From the NCBI GenBank assembly GCA_902464015.1, contig CABQHM010000004.1:21301-85300 (forward strand): 64,000 bases of DNA, in the 5' to 3' direction. Position numbers and translations under genes: made by a program. Each line of letters opens with the position of its first letter. Within the stretch, counting starts at the first letter, position 1. Positions 34,919-44,478 of the stretch are shown here, one piece after another. The notes beneath the pieces were generated by a model. That model made no database searches, was not told where the DNA came from, and worked only from the letters and a program-made list of their open reading frames with translations. The DNA is from an uncultured Coriobacteriales bacterium (lineage in GTDB: Bacteria > Actinomycetota > Coriobacteriia > Coriobacteriales > UMGS124).

Positions 34919-35031
34919 TCCCACACCGGCTTCCGAGCGAAAAGGCCTTGCGCCGCCTCGGGCATGGAAGCGTCGAGCATCGCGCGGAAAACATCGAATA
35001 CCTCAGGCGAAAGAGCGGTAGTCATTGCCAT
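34915..35031 (-). pseudogene. DUF1778 antitoxin remnant (C-terminal 38 codons)
   Basis: Encodes MAMTTALSPEVFDVFRAMLD and then SMPEAAQGLFARKPVWE, matching the C-terminal third of the intact antitoxin. The DNA-binding N-terminus is missing. It overlaps the toxin remnant as ATGA, as in the intact pair. Confidence 0.8.
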
Positions 35032-35184
35032 AGCGACAGCCCTAGTAGAGAGCGCGTTCGACGAGGCCGGCTGCGATTGATCGCCATCGGCGGCCGCTTC
35101 CGACGCCGGTCACCCAGGACAACGCCCACCTTACCGAACAGCGCAAGGCACGACACGAGGTCGGTTCAGAAGCCTTTTTGGCAG

Positions 35185-35446
35185 CAAAACGAGTTTCGGA
35201 GTAGTTTTCCCGAGTGCGTTGGCAAGCAAACGAGTTTCGGAGTAGTCGAAACGCCCTCTACGCGCCCTGTGGCCCTTTTCGAGGGGAACATGGGGTCCCA
35301 AAAGGGACGCTCGTCGCTCATTTTGTTGCTTTAACAACAGAATTTCACGCTTCACAAGGCTGGACGGCTCCCTTGTTCAGAAATCATTACTCCGAAACTC
35401 GTTTGGCTGCCATCGGGGACCCCAGGACTACTCCGAAACCCGATTT
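35185..35446. repeat. cluster of four GAGTTTCGGAGTAGT repeats, two direct and two inverted
   Basis: CAAAACGAGTTTCGGAGTAGT-like copies lie at 35185-35205 and 35227-35246; inverted copies lie at 35386-35405 (ATTACTCCGAAACTCGTTTG) and 35427-35446 (ACTACTCCGAAACCCGATTT). Together they form nested inverted repeats of about 260 bp in the 670-bp region between the toxin-antitoxin remnant and the flavoprotein at 35753. No gene is credible between 35081 and 35752. A non-autonomous mobile element or recombination hot spot is likely. Confidence 0.6.
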
Positions 35447-35752
35447 TCTGCCAGCGCAGCCCCAAAGAAACGACGGACAAGTCCCCCGACGACCCTCAGA
35501 CCGGTTTTAACGTCGGCGCGGGAGGAATTGCGGCTGGGGCTACTTGTTCATTGTCTCTCAAGCGAAACGGTAAGCCAAAACGCCTATCACCAGCCAAAAC
35601 CCTTGTCACCTCTTTTACGTGACATGCCTGGTTATGGCAAAGAGCCTGCGTTTGATGCGACACGGCGTGATTGGGGCTCGGCTATGGTCTTCTTCAGCGA
35701 GCGAGGCGCGCAGCCCCGCTCGAGTGAAGGCATACTTCCAAGGAGGACCATC

Positions 35753-37402
35753 ATGCACACCAACCATCAGGCACCTGCCGCCTTCGCGGCGCTCGACCGT
35801 CGCGCGTTCGTTGCCGGCGCAGCCGCTGTCGCAGCCGGCACCGCCGCACTCGCCAGCGCCGCTCTCGCCGACGAGGCCGTACCCGTCGCCGACGACCGCA
35901 ACGGCACCTCGGCCCGCGCCGCCCAGGAGACGGCCGACGAGACCGTCGAGTGCGACGTCGTCATCGCGGGCGCCGGCATCGCCGGCCTCATGGCCGCCGA
36001 CCACCTCGTCGAGCAGGGCTTCAAGGTGTGCCTGCTTGAGAAGGGCGTCAGCGCCGTCGTGTCCGACTGGGCCCAGTGCGGCGGCCCCAACGCCTGCGAG
36101 ACGCAGATCCAGAAGGACGAGGACGCCTGGGTTTCCCTCGACGACATGTTCAAGTACATGTACGGCTTCTCCAACGGCTCCGTCAACGCCAAGCTGCTCA
36201 AGAACGTCCTGGCTGGTACCGGCCCCTCCATCGACCGCATGTGCGAGCTGGGCATCCCCATGCACCTGTGGGAGGACGCCTACGGCGTGGGCTTCCGCGG
36301 CCGCCACTACATTGACGCCAGCCCCTCCGACCGCACCGACCCCATCGTCGCCGACATCGAGGCCAACGGCGGCACGGTGACCTTCGGCGCTGCCGTCTAC
36401 GCCATCCTCATGGAGGACGGCAAGGCCGTGGGCGTGCAGGCCGAGGTCGACGGCAAGGTCGTGGACTACCGCGCCAAGGCGACCGTCATCGCCACGGGCG
36501 GCTTCCTGGGCAACACCCAGATGCAGCAGGAGCACTTCAACACGCCCATCTTCCCGCTGGGCAACACCGTGTCCGACGGCACCGGCATCCAGATGGTCCT
36601 CGACGCCGGCGGCGCGCTCGATCGCCCCTTCGCAATCCTGGGCAACGAGTGCGGCGCGGTGTCTCCGGCCACGGACAGCTGGCCCTTCTCGCCCGAGTGG
36701 AAGAACCTCAACGAGCACTACGGCTACTGGCTGTTCGGCGGCCTGTACGTGGACGGAACGGGCAGCCGTTTCGTGAACGAGGGCGACGTGGCCGCACTGC
36801 CGCTCGCCAAGGGCGGCGAGGCGCTTGCACGCGCCGGCCACGCCTGGGTGATCATGGACGCTGACTACTACAACGCCTGCCAGAACGAGGGCATCTACGC
36901 CTACCTGGGCGAGCCTGCCGAATGGGTCTCAGGCGCCGAGGCGGGCTACTACAACCCCACGCCCGAAAACGCCGAGGATCACCTGCAGCAGGCCATCGAG
37001 GAGGGCTGGGGCATCAAGGCTGACACCCTCGAGGAGGTCGCCGAGAAGTTCGGCCTCACGAACCTCGTCTCGACGGTCGAGAGCTACAACGCCATGTGCG
37101 AGGCCGGCGAGGACACCGAGTTCTACAAGCCCGCTTGCTTCATGAAGCCCGTTGCCACCGCTCCGTTCTACGCCTTCGAGTACGTGCCGAGCGCCTGGGG
37201 CACCAACGGCGGCGTCAAGGTGGACAGCGGCCTGCATGCCGTGGACACCGAGAACAACGCCATCCCCGGCCTGTACGTGGCTGGCGTCGACGCCGGCTCC
37301 ATGTACACGGTGCCCTACTTCACCAACCCCGGCTCCTCGGTGGGCAACGCCATGGGCTCGGGCTGGTTCGTCGCCGACCAGATTGCTGCCGACCTCGCGT
37401 AA
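35753..37402 (+). CDS. Tat-exported FAD-dependent fumarate-reductase-like flavoprotein
   Basis: A 549-residue protein without an FMN domain. Tat-type signal LDRRAFVAG (residues 14-22) and FAD loop VIAGAGIAGLMAA (about 70-82). The C-terminal substrate region reads GLYVAGVDAGSMYTVPYF, without the HGxNRxGGNA of fumarate reductases. An ATG at 35753 with AAGGAGG upstream is clear; the longer open frame upstream is not used. Very high GC at third codon positions, unlike the flavoproteins at 22357 and 26196. Convergent with the LuxR gene at 37563, the nearest regulator. Confidence 0.9.
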   Translation: MHTNHQAPAAFAALDRRAFVAGAAAVAAGTAALASAALADEAVPVADDRNGTSARAAQETADETVECDVVIAGAGIAGLMAADHLVEQGFKVCLLEKGVSAVVSDWAQCGGPNACETQIQKDEDAWVSLDDMFKYMYGFSNGSVNAKLLKNVLAGTGPSIDRMCELGIPMHLWEDAYGVGFRGRHYIDASPSDRTDPIVADIEANGGTVTFGAAVYAILMEDGKAVGVQAEVDGKVVDYRAKATVIATGGFLGNTQMQQEHFNTPIFPLGNTVSDGTGIQMVLDAGGALDRPFAILGNECGAVSPATDSWPFSPEWKNLNEHYGYWLFGGLYVDGTGSRFVNEGDVAALPLAKGGEALARAGHAWVIMDADYYNACQNEGIYAYLGEPAEWVSGAEAGYYNPTPENAEDHLQQAIEEGWGIKADTLEEVAEKFGLTNLVSTVESYNAMCEAGEDTEFYKPACFMKPVATAPFYAFEYVPSAWGTNGGVKVDSGLHAVDTENNAIPGLYVAGVDAGSMYTVPYFTNPGSSVGNAMGSGWFVADQIAADLA

Positions 37403-37562
37403 GGCAAGCGTCCAGAGCGCTCTAGAGTGTGGCCGCAAGGCCAGGCTCAGCGCCAGCACGAGCTCCCGACCTTGCGTAGAGCCAGCGCGAGGTCGGGCGC
37501 GAACGGCGCAACGCAACATGCGCCGCAATTCCTAGGAGGTCGTCCAGAAACGGGCGGCCTCC

Positions 37563-39101
37563 TTACTCTTTATGGCCTTCTACCAGGTCGATAAGCTCCT
37601 GCTTGGAATGAACGTCGAGCTTGGTGTAGATGCGCCGCACATGGGTGGCCACCGTGTTCTTGGACAGGAACAGCGCCTCGCGAATGTATGTTTGCGAACG
37701 GCCGCGCGCCAGGTACTCGCACACCTCGGCCTCGCGTGGCGACAGCTGATACCGCGCCGCAACACGCGCGACACCGGCCGCAATGGGGTCGGAAGACTCG
37801 GCACCACAGGAAGAAGGCGACGCACCCTCAGCCGCATGTTCGCAGGCAACACCTGATGCGAGGGCATCTTCAGGCAATCCCTCGGCAGAGACGCGCCTAG
37901 CACGGTCAGCCTGTGCCTCATAGGACCGCTGCGGGATGAGCGCCATCGCAAGCGCGTACACACAGACAACGACAAGCCCGAACAAAGCGGGATCGGCCTC
38001 GGCAACCCCGGCTCGGGCGCACCAACCGCTCAGCAGCTGGCCAAGCAGCACTCCCAGATAGCTCGCCGCCGAACCCGACGCCAACCAAAACGCGTGTCTC
38101 TCGGGTCGGCTCTGCGCAATGCGGATGAAGTACAGCAGGAGGATGATTTCGCAGCATGAGTTGAGCGCGACATTGAGCACGCCTGCCCAAAACTGAGCCA
38201 TCGGGCTATCAAAGGCAAACAACGTCACCGAAAGCACGAGCACCGGCAGCGTCATCGAAGCAAGCGCCTGAAAATCGACGCGCACAGCAAACCGAATGAT
38301 GAGCAGCGCAAAAGCGATGGCAAGCGAATACCCGACGACGCCCGCAATGTCGACACCGGCAACAAGATCCTCGTTACCAGGCAGCACCTGGCCTGACGAC
38401 GTCGGCGCGATGTTGATAGCCGTCCAAGCCACGACTCCGAAGATGAGCATGCGCACGATGGCCGGCACTCCCTCTGGCGCATACGTGTCGCCCGCAGCTC
38501 CGTCCAGCTTTTCGGCATTCCCCCCATCGACCCACGCGCGAGCGCGGCCGAGCGTCACGGCGCACGCAACCACAAGCAGGAGCGCGACGACCAGCGCCGG
38601 CAGCTGCGCAAGCGACGGCACGACGATGGCGCACGTCGCGCTCGCCAAAAACGACACCGGCACGATTGTCTCGAGGCTCGCCATGTCAAGACGCGACAGA
38701 GCCAGGCTCCACAGCAGGCTGAACAAGGCGCTCGCCGCACCCGTGCACACGCCGCTCACAGCAGCGAGCATCCAGGCAAGCGTCGGCTGCCCAACGTGCT
38801 GGTACACAACCGAGAGCACCGTGCCCAAAGCCGCCAAGCCGGGTGCCGCGACATACGCGGCACGGCTATGCTCCAAGTCGCGCCGCGTACCGAGAACGGC
38901 CAGGACAACAAGCAGGGCGGGCACGACAACCGCCGAGACCAGCCACGACAGGTCGAACTCACCGCCGTTTACCGCCCTCGTGGCAAGCGACGCCGTGCTC
39001 CACGACACATAGCCCCACGCATACAGAAAGCCGTAGCCGAAGAAAAAGAACGGTATGCCCCGCCATGAAGCGAACGGTGAAACCTCAGATGACTGCCCCA
39101 T
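37563..39101 (-). CDS. membrane-embedded LuxR-type regulator
   Basis: A 512-residue protein with hydrophobic segments over residues 15-370 and a LuxR HTH at the end (SPREAEVCEYLARGRS, LFLSKNTVATHVRRIYTKLD). It ends convergently with the flavoprotein at 35753-37402 and is preceded on the same strand by another LuxR gene 72 bases upstream. It probably controls the flavoprotein at 35753 or 41059; the sequence does not say which. Confidence 0.87.
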   Translation of the reverse strand: MGQSSEVSPFASWRGIPFFFFGYGFLYAWGYVSWSTASLATRAVNGGEFDLSWLVSAVVVPALLVVLAVLGTRRDLEHSRAAYVAAPGLAALGTVLSVVYQHVGQPTLAWMLAAVSGVCTGAASALFSLLWSLALSRLDMASLETIVPVSFLASATCAIVVPSLAQLPALVVALLLVVACAVTLGRARAWVDGGNAEKLDGAAGDTYAPEGVPAIVRMLIFGVVAWTAINIAPTSSGQVLPGNEDLVAGVDIAGVVGYSLAIAFALLIIRFAVRVDFQALASMTLPVLVLSVTLFAFDSPMAQFWAGVLNVALNSCCEIILLLYFIRIAQSRPERHAFWLASGSAASYLGVLLGQLLSGWCARAGVAEADPALFGLVVVCVYALAMALIPQRSYEAQADRARRVSAEGLPEDALASGVACEHAAEGASPSSCGAESSDPIAAGVARVAARYQLSPREAEVCEYLARGRSQTYIREALFLSKNTVATHVRRIYTKLDVHSKQELIDLVEGHKE

Positions 39102-39173
39102 GGAACCTCGCAGTGTCGATGGCGAACGTTAGGAAGATTGTACAGCGTACGGAGCTCGACGCGGTCGGGCACC

Positions 39174-40706
39174 CTACCCCTGACGCACGCGGTCGAGCAG
39201 TTCGGCGCGGGTATGCACGTCGAGCTTCTGGTAAATGTGCCGCTTGTGAGTAAGCGCAGTCCCCTCGGAAATGCAAAGCTCTTCTTGAACGCGGGCAACG
39301 TCGTAGCCGTGCGCAAGCACGGCAAGCACATCACGTTCGCGTGGCGTAAGACCGCACGCATCTGCAAGAAGAGCGCAGTTACTGGTCAAAGCGTCTATTT
39401 CATCGGGCACATCATCAGCCGAAACAACGGCATCGCCCGCAGCGCCCTCTTCCATATCCGATGCCCCATCAGCCCCATCGTGGCGAAAACGCAACGGACG
39501 GTTCAACACAAGCGTAAGCGACACGAATCCCACAATCATAGAGCAGACGGCGGAGACGAGCACGAATTGGCCTTCAAAAGAAGACCCGGCCACCAAATAG
39601 CCCAACGGCCCGCCCAGAGTGCCGGCAGCGATCAATCCAACCACAAACGCCAGGCAGCAAACAGCAGGACGGCACCCATCCCTCAACGCAAAGGCCGACA
39701 ATGTAGACGGCAGAACCGCAACCGCCGACCACAAGGCAAGCGTCGTGACCGCAAGAGCAAACTTAAGGGAGAAATCACTTCCGGCGTTCATGGGATAGAA
39801 GGCGACGACAAACAAGGATGCAACGACCCAACAGGTTACAAATGGGTCCCACGCACCGCGCAACCTACGCACTGCGATTTGCGCAATGGCCCCGAACACA
39901 ACGCCAAGCAGCCCAAACATCCAGGTGTTTGGGTCAGCCGTACCGTTTCCGCACCCCAGGAACTGACCGATCATGAGCGACACGGTGAAGCCAAGCAACA
40001 CGCCCGCCAACAAAGGACGCCCAGCCTTCCGAATCGAAAGCGCATCGCCGCCATCCACCGGCGTCGTCGCGCACTCAGCACCCGACCCGCCGGCAACAAG
40101 CAGCACGAACGATATAACCGCAAACACCCCTGTGATGCAGGGCGCCCATATGTTAGACCCAAGCCATGCCGCAAGAGCGCACTGGACTGTAAGCACAAAC
40201 GAGAATGCAAGCCCGCCGAGCACCACATCAGCCGAGCTTGAAAGGGCACCTTTCTCAGAAACCCGCTCTGGGTGGAGCCCTCCCACCCAAACGCACGTAA
40301 GCGCTCCTCCGCCAAACGCGGTGACAAGGCTCGCGGCAAAAACCACCGCCTGCCAGGCCAACGTAAAAGGGCCATCCCACGACCCCGCACCACGTGTGGC
40401 TGCGAGTCCCATACAACCAATGAGCGTACAGGCAAGCGCCAAGCCCGCGCGGCATTCAAGCGAAGCACGTCTGCCCCCTTGCCGGCCGGCATGTTTACCC
40501 GTGAGGAACCACCCCGCGTACGCCACGAGCAAGCCAGCGGCCGTGCCTAACCACATGGGCCCAACGAATACCCCAAGATCGAGACTCGCTCGATAACCGT
40601 CTGCGATGAGCCCAACAAGCGGCAGCCAACTCTGAGCAAATGCCGCCCCCACCGCGCCAAGCAGTGCACCGCGTGCGCCACGAATCTTGTCAGTCAACGT
40701 CCCCAT
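39174..40706 (-). CDS. membrane-embedded LuxR-type regulator
   Basis: A 510-residue protein with a multi-helix N-terminal domain and a C-terminal LuxR HTH (TPRERDVLAVLAHGYD, CISEGTALTHKRHIYQKLD), ending RVRQG. The same ending and flanking DNA recur in the LuxR remnant at 44444-44569. Divergent from the flavoprotein at 41059 with 352 bases between them, so that gene is the likely target. It forms a tandem with the LuxR gene at 37563. Confidence 0.87.
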   Translation of the reverse strand: MGTLTDKIRGARGALLGAVGAAFAQSWLPLVGLIADGYRASLDLGVFVGPMWLGTAAGLLVAYAGWFLTGKHAGRQGGRRASLECRAGLALACTLIGCMGLAATRGAGSWDGPFTLAWQAVVFAASLVTAFGGGALTCVWVGGLHPERVSEKGALSSSADVVLGGLAFSFVLTVQCALAAWLGSNIWAPCITGVFAVISFVLLVAGGSGAECATTPVDGGDALSIRKAGRPLLAGVLLGFTVSLMIGQFLGCGNGTADPNTWMFGLLGVVFGAIAQIAVRRLRGAWDPFVTCWVVASLFVVAFYPMNAGSDFSLKFALAVTTLALWSAVAVLPSTLSAFALRDGCRPAVCCLAFVVGLIAAGTLGGPLGYLVAGSSFEGQFVLVSAVCSMIVGFVSLTLVLNRPLRFRHDGADGASDMEEGAAGDAVVSADDVPDEIDALTSNCALLADACGLTPRERDVLAVLAHGYDVARVQEELCISEGTALTHKRHIYQKLDVHTRAELLDRVRQG

Positions 40707-40913
40707 GGCACCTCACCGATAAACGTCCCGCCAAACGGCACGAACCTGCAATCCCCATGTCGCAGACTCATTTTTCCCAACTGCCATTATGCACATTTTC
40801 ACGCGCTCAAATGGGCCGCTATGCCCAAGCAGGGTGCGCAAAAATCGAAGGACGCAAGCGGCTGGAACCCCGAGTTGCGCCGAGGCCGCTCGAAAATCGA
40901 CTCATACGACCCT

Positions 40914-40963
40914 GATGATTGCATTGCATATGTATGTATCTACCAGCATGTTTGCATATCATC
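40914..40963. promoter_or_regulatory. AT-rich inverted repeat in divergent LuxR/flavoprotein region
   Basis: GATGATTGCATTGCA (from 40914) and TGTTTGCATATCATC (ending 40963) form an imperfect inverted repeat about 100 bases before the flavoprotein start, in an AT-rich island within the 352-bp intergenic region. Candidate promoter/operator; the rest of the region shows no gene. Confidence 0.35.
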
Positions 40964-41058
40964 AAACCCATGAGATGCCATCTGAGGCACAAATGGCCAC
41001 CATAGTGTCCCGTCAGCGCCCGCAAGGGCGGAAACGTTAGACGCACAAGGAGGATCGC

Positions 41059-42696
41059 ATGGAAGAAACGAACGGCATCTCGCGTAGGGGCTTTGTAGCG
41101 AGCGCGGCGGGAGCAGCGGTTGCGACGGGGATGGCAGCCACCTCTGCACATGCTGATAGTGCCTCGGACCCCAACAAGCCTTGGCTGCCCGCATCCTGGG
41201 ATTATGAGACCGACGTTCTGGTAATCGGCTACGGCGGCGCAGGCCAGTGGGCCGGCCTCATCGCCTATGACGAGGGCGCCGAGGTCATGTTCCTCGAGAA
41301 GTCCCCGTTCCGCGGCGGCGGAAGCTCGTCCATCAACATGGGCCAGTGGACCTGCCCCCACGATGCTGACGCAGCCGCCCAGTTCGCCTTCGAGGCCTTC
41401 CACGGCCAGACGCCCATGGACGTGTGCCAGGCTTGGGCCGACGAGGCCGTCCAGAACGCCGACTACGCCGACAAGTACGGCATCGAGTACACCCTCGGCG
41501 ACTCGGCGCGCGCTGAGTACGACATCTTCACCGGCTTTGACCAGATGTATGTCGGTCAGGGCGTTGGCTGGGGCGTCGCTGCGTTTGAGGTCCTCGACCA
41601 GCACATCAAGGACCGCGGCATCGAGATTCTCTTTGACTGCCACGACGAGGAGCTTATCCAGGACCCCATCACCAAGGAGATCCTCGGCGCGTACACCCTC
41701 GTCGGCGGCGATGAGACGAAGAAGGCCGTCAAGGCCCGCAAGGGCGTGTGCCTGTGCACGGGCGGTTTCGAGTTCAACTTCGACCTGCAGGCAAAGTACC
41801 TCAAGTGCTACCCCATGCGTGGTTTCTACGGCTGGAAGTACAACACGGGCGACGGCATCGGCATGGCGCAGAAGGTCGGCGCAGACCTGTGGCACATGCA
41901 GCAGGTCTGCGGTGGCGCCAACTGCTGGTTTGACGACCCCGAGATTGTTCCGGGCGGCGTAAGCTGCTCCATCCCCACGGACAACTACATCGAGGTAAGC
42001 CGTCGCGGCGACCGCTTCATCAATGAAGACACGTTCATGCCTCACGGCGGCTGGAAGCCCTACGCAACGTTCGACGAGGAGATCTGCGACTTCGATCGCG
42101 TCCCGTCGTGGTGGGTCTTTGACCAGACCGCTTTCGAGGGCGGGTCGCTCGGCGGCATGGTCGGCGGCGCCAGCCAGGAGGCCGGCGGCACGGGCATCGG
42201 TTACACCACCCCCGGCCTCGACCCCGAGCTGGGCGGCTGGGTTGGCTGGTCCGTGGACAACCAGTGGGAGCTCGAGCGCGGGTGGATCAAGTGCGGCGAC
42301 ACCCTCGAGGAGCTCGTCGAGGTCATGCACGCTTGGGATCCCGACTACATGGAGATCGATCGCCTCAAGGCCGCCATTGACCGTTGGAACGAGCTGTGCG
42401 ACAAGGGCGACGACGAGGACTTCGGCCGCAGCGGCCTGGCGAAGATCGAGACTCCTCCCTTCTACGCCCTGCCTCTGTACCCCGGCATCTGCAACACCAT
42501 CGGCGGCGCGCGTCGCAACGGCAAGGCACAGGTGCTGAACCCCGACGGAGACCCCATCCCGCGTCTGTACTCGGCCGGTTCCTTTGGCAACATGGCCGGT
42601 CACACGTATGCCGTCACGGGCGGCAACGGAAGCGAGAACTGGTGCGTGGGACGCATCGCAGGCCGTGAGGCAGCGCATCTCGACTCCTGGGAGTAA
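41059..42696 (+). CDS. Tat-exported FAD-dependent fumarate-reductase-like flavoprotein
   Basis: A 545-residue protein with Tat signal ISRRGFVAS (residues 7-15) and FAD loop LVIGYGGAGQ. No FMN domain. The C-terminal region reads RLYSAGSFGNMAGHTYAVTGG, which differs from the fumarate reductase set and ends early. Cysteines are frequent in the middle of the protein (CTCP-like and CGGANCW segments), but no cluster motif is clear. ATG follows AAGGAGG. Divergent from the LuxR gene at 39174-40706, its likely regulator. Confidence 0.9.
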   Translation: MEETNGISRRGFVASAAGAAVATGMAATSAHADSASDPNKPWLPASWDYETDVLVIGYGGAGQWAGLIAYDEGAEVMFLEKSPFRGGGSSSINMGQWTCPHDADAAAQFAFEAFHGQTPMDVCQAWADEAVQNADYADKYGIEYTLGDSARAEYDIFTGFDQMYVGQGVGWGVAAFEVLDQHIKDRGIEILFDCHDEELIQDPITKEILGAYTLVGGDETKKAVKARKGVCLCTGGFEFNFDLQAKYLKCYPMRGFYGWKYNTGDGIGMAQKVGADLWHMQQVCGGANCWFDDPEIVPGGVSCSIPTDNYIEVSRRGDRFINEDTFMPHGGWKPYATFDEEICDFDRVPSWWVFDQTAFEGGSLGGMVGGASQEAGGTGIGYTTPGLDPELGGWVGWSVDNQWELERGWIKCGDTLEELVEVMHAWDPDYMEIDRLKAAIDRWNELCDKGDDEDFGRSGLAKIETPPFYALPLYPGICNTIGGARRNGKAQVLNPDGDPIPRLYSAGSFGNMAGHTYAVTGGNGSENWCVGRIAGREAAHLDSWE

Positions 42697-42700
42697 CGGG

Positions 42701-42813
42701 CCGCTCATAACGGCCGCACGGCCCTCATGAGCGGTTGTAGATCCGGGCACCCGGCATCGTGCACAACTGTTTGAAACTGTTCTGCCCGGCGGTCTTAAAA
42801 TGGGCCGCCGGGC
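42701..42813 (+). terminator. compound hairpins after the flavoprotein at 41059
   Basis: CCGCTCAT/ATGAGCGG (42701-42708 with 42727-42734) encloses a GGCCG dyad right after the stop, and GCCCGGCGG/CCGCCGGGC (42784-42792 with 42805-42813) follows with CTTCT. Either could end the transcript. Confidence 0.55.
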
Positions 42814-42838
42814 CTTCTGATTAGCAAAGGGAGACCCC

Positions 42839-43294
42839 ATGTCGCATCAAGAACGCAGCTGGGTGGAAAAGACCGATGAAGCAACCGGCAAGCCCCGATG
42901 GGACGTCCTCATCAACGGCGTCGCAGTCCCGGGCGGCTATGTGCTGCAAATCGCTCCCGATGTCTTCGAGGCCCACTATCCTCGCATTGAGCCGTTCACG
43001 CGCCCCACGCTGGCCGAGGCCAAAGAGCGCCTAGAATGGGCTCCGCCCATTACCAGCGGCGTGGCGCATATCGGCGCCGAGGTAGCCGATGATTCCGCGG
43101 GCTTCGTTTCAACAGAAGAAGCAGCCGAGGCACTTGGCGTGAGCGTGTACCGCGTGAACGCCATGGTTTCCAATGGAAAGCTCCCCGCCCGCCGAAACCC
43201 GTCTGGCATCGCCGAGGTTGCCCGCACTTCTCTTGCCGCCCTTGTCGAGGCATGTCGCACATCGAGCGCAAACGAAGCAAAAACCGTCATCTAA
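42839..43294 (+). CDS. small HTH protein of the excisionase/MerR-like type
   Basis: A 151-residue protein. The C-terminal third, FVSTEEAAEALGVSVYRVNA followed by MVSNGKLPARRN, is a DNA-binding domain of the excisionase (helix-turn-helix_17) type. The N-terminal half is a small beta-rich segment (WDVLINGVAVPGGYVLQI) that I do not recognise. It ends 14 bases before the U32 gene and is likely in one operon with it. No integrase is near, so a role as a phage excisionase is unlikely. Confidence 0.75.
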   Translation: MSHQERSWVEKTDEATGKPRWDVLINGVAVPGGYVLQIAPDVFEAHYPRIEPFTRPTLAEAKERLEWAPPITSGVAHIGAEVADDSAGFVSTEEAAEALGVSVYRVNAMVSNGKLPARRNPSGIAEVARTSLAALVEACRTSSANEAKTVI

Positions 43295-43308
43295 CTGGAG
43301 CAGAAGCC

Positions 43309-44478
43309 ATGGCCGGACTCGAATTCTCCTTCCCTTACAACGGCGACATCTCCGTCTTGGATGCCCAACTCGCCCTGAATGCGCGCGGAGGCAACCGCGT
43401 TCGCGAGGTGTACCTCAACATCCCCCAGGAAATAGCGGGGTCGGGCAGGGCCGGCGGCAGCGACCGTATGACCGAAGACGAGTTCGTGCGCATTGCCGAC
43501 CGCATCCATGCAGCCGGTGTCGGAGTGGACATGACGGTGAACGCCACGTGCGGCGGAAGCTCGTGGTATGACGAGGATGTCGTGAAACGCCTGGTAGAAT
43601 TCGTGCGCCGCATGCACGAAGACCATGGTGTTGAGGCCATCACGCTCGCCAACCCATTTCACATTGAGCAGGTTCGCGCCGCATGCCCCAATATCGAGAT
43701 ATCGGCCTCTGTGCTCTCGGAAATTGACTGCGCCTCACGCGCGCAGGCCTTCGCAGACGCCGGAGCGACGACGTTCACCCCGGCAACGAGCATCAATCGC
43801 GACCTCAAGCTTCTGGCAACCATCTCGCGTCGTTGCGGCTTGGAAGTCAAGCTCATGGTGAATGAGGGCTGCCTGTACAAGTGCCCCTATCGCACGTTCC
43901 ATATGAACCTGATCTCGCATCGCTCGCAGGAATCTCGCCCCGAAGGTCAGTCGTTCTCATTTGCCTGCGGTGAGCGCATCGAGAAAGACCGCGGCGAGAT
44001 TTTCCGCTCGAACTGGGTGCGCCCGGAGGAACTCGGGCTCTACGCCAAGGCCGGAGCTGCGCACTTTTTCAAGATTGTGGGGCGAGACATGCTCGCCAGC
44101 AAGGTCTTGCGCAGCTGCACCGCCTACTTTGAGGAAACGTATGACGGCAACCTGCTTGACTTGATGTGCTCGAGCATCGGGTTCTACAACGTCGAGAAAA
44201 GCGCCTATATCGACAACAAGTCCCTCGATACCAGCGGTTACTTCAAAAGACTTTCGACCTGCAACCGCAAGTGCCATGACTGCTCGTACTGCGCGGAGCT
44301 TGCGGACAAATACGTGCGCTACGGCTGGGTAACCGAAGAAAACCTGTACGACATGGGCCAGGGCCATCTGGCCGAGATGGTCAAGGCACGTTTTGGCGGA
44401 CGATACCCCAAGTGCCCGGACATGAGCGCAGATCCCAAGCCCTCTACCCCTGACGCACGCGGTCGAGCAGGGCGATAA
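43309..44478 (+). CDS. peptidase U32-family protein
   Basis: A 389-residue protein with U32 family features: an (alpha/beta) barrel-like N-terminal half and the conserved NEGCLYKCPYRTFH segment, followed by a cysteine-rich C-terminal part (CNRKCHDCSYC). U32 proteins include RlhA and TrhP, tRNA/rRNA hydroxylation factors, and putative proteases; the exact role is not known here. ATG at 43309 with CTGGAG upstream. The last 12 residues (STPDARGRAGR-type) are read from DNA that on the other strand encodes a LuxR HTH remnant, so the native C-terminus was altered when that fragment arrived. Confidence 0.8.
   Translation: MAGLEFSFPYNGDISVLDAQLALNARGGNRVREVYLNIPQEIAGSGRAGGSDRMTEDEFVRIADRIHAAGVGVDMTVNATCGGSSWYDEDVVKRLVEFVRRMHEDHGVEAITLANPFHIEQVRAACPNIEISASVLSEIDCASRAQAFADAGATTFTPATSINRDLKLLATISRRCGLEVKLMVNEGCLYKCPYRTFHMNLISHRSQESRPEGQSFSFACGERIEKDRGEIFRSNWVRPEELGLYAKAGAAHFFKIVGRDMLASKVLRSCTAYFEETYDGNLLDLMCSSIGFYNVEKSAYIDNKSLDTSGYFKRLSTCNRKCHDCSYCAELADKYVRYGWVTEENLYDMGQGHLAEMVKARFGGRYPKCPDMSADPKPSTPDARGRAGR

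Noticed and set aside
42839..43294. Phage excisionase
   Set aside because: The HTH type fits but no integrase, attachment site or phage gene is nearby; pairing with the U32 gene is more likely.
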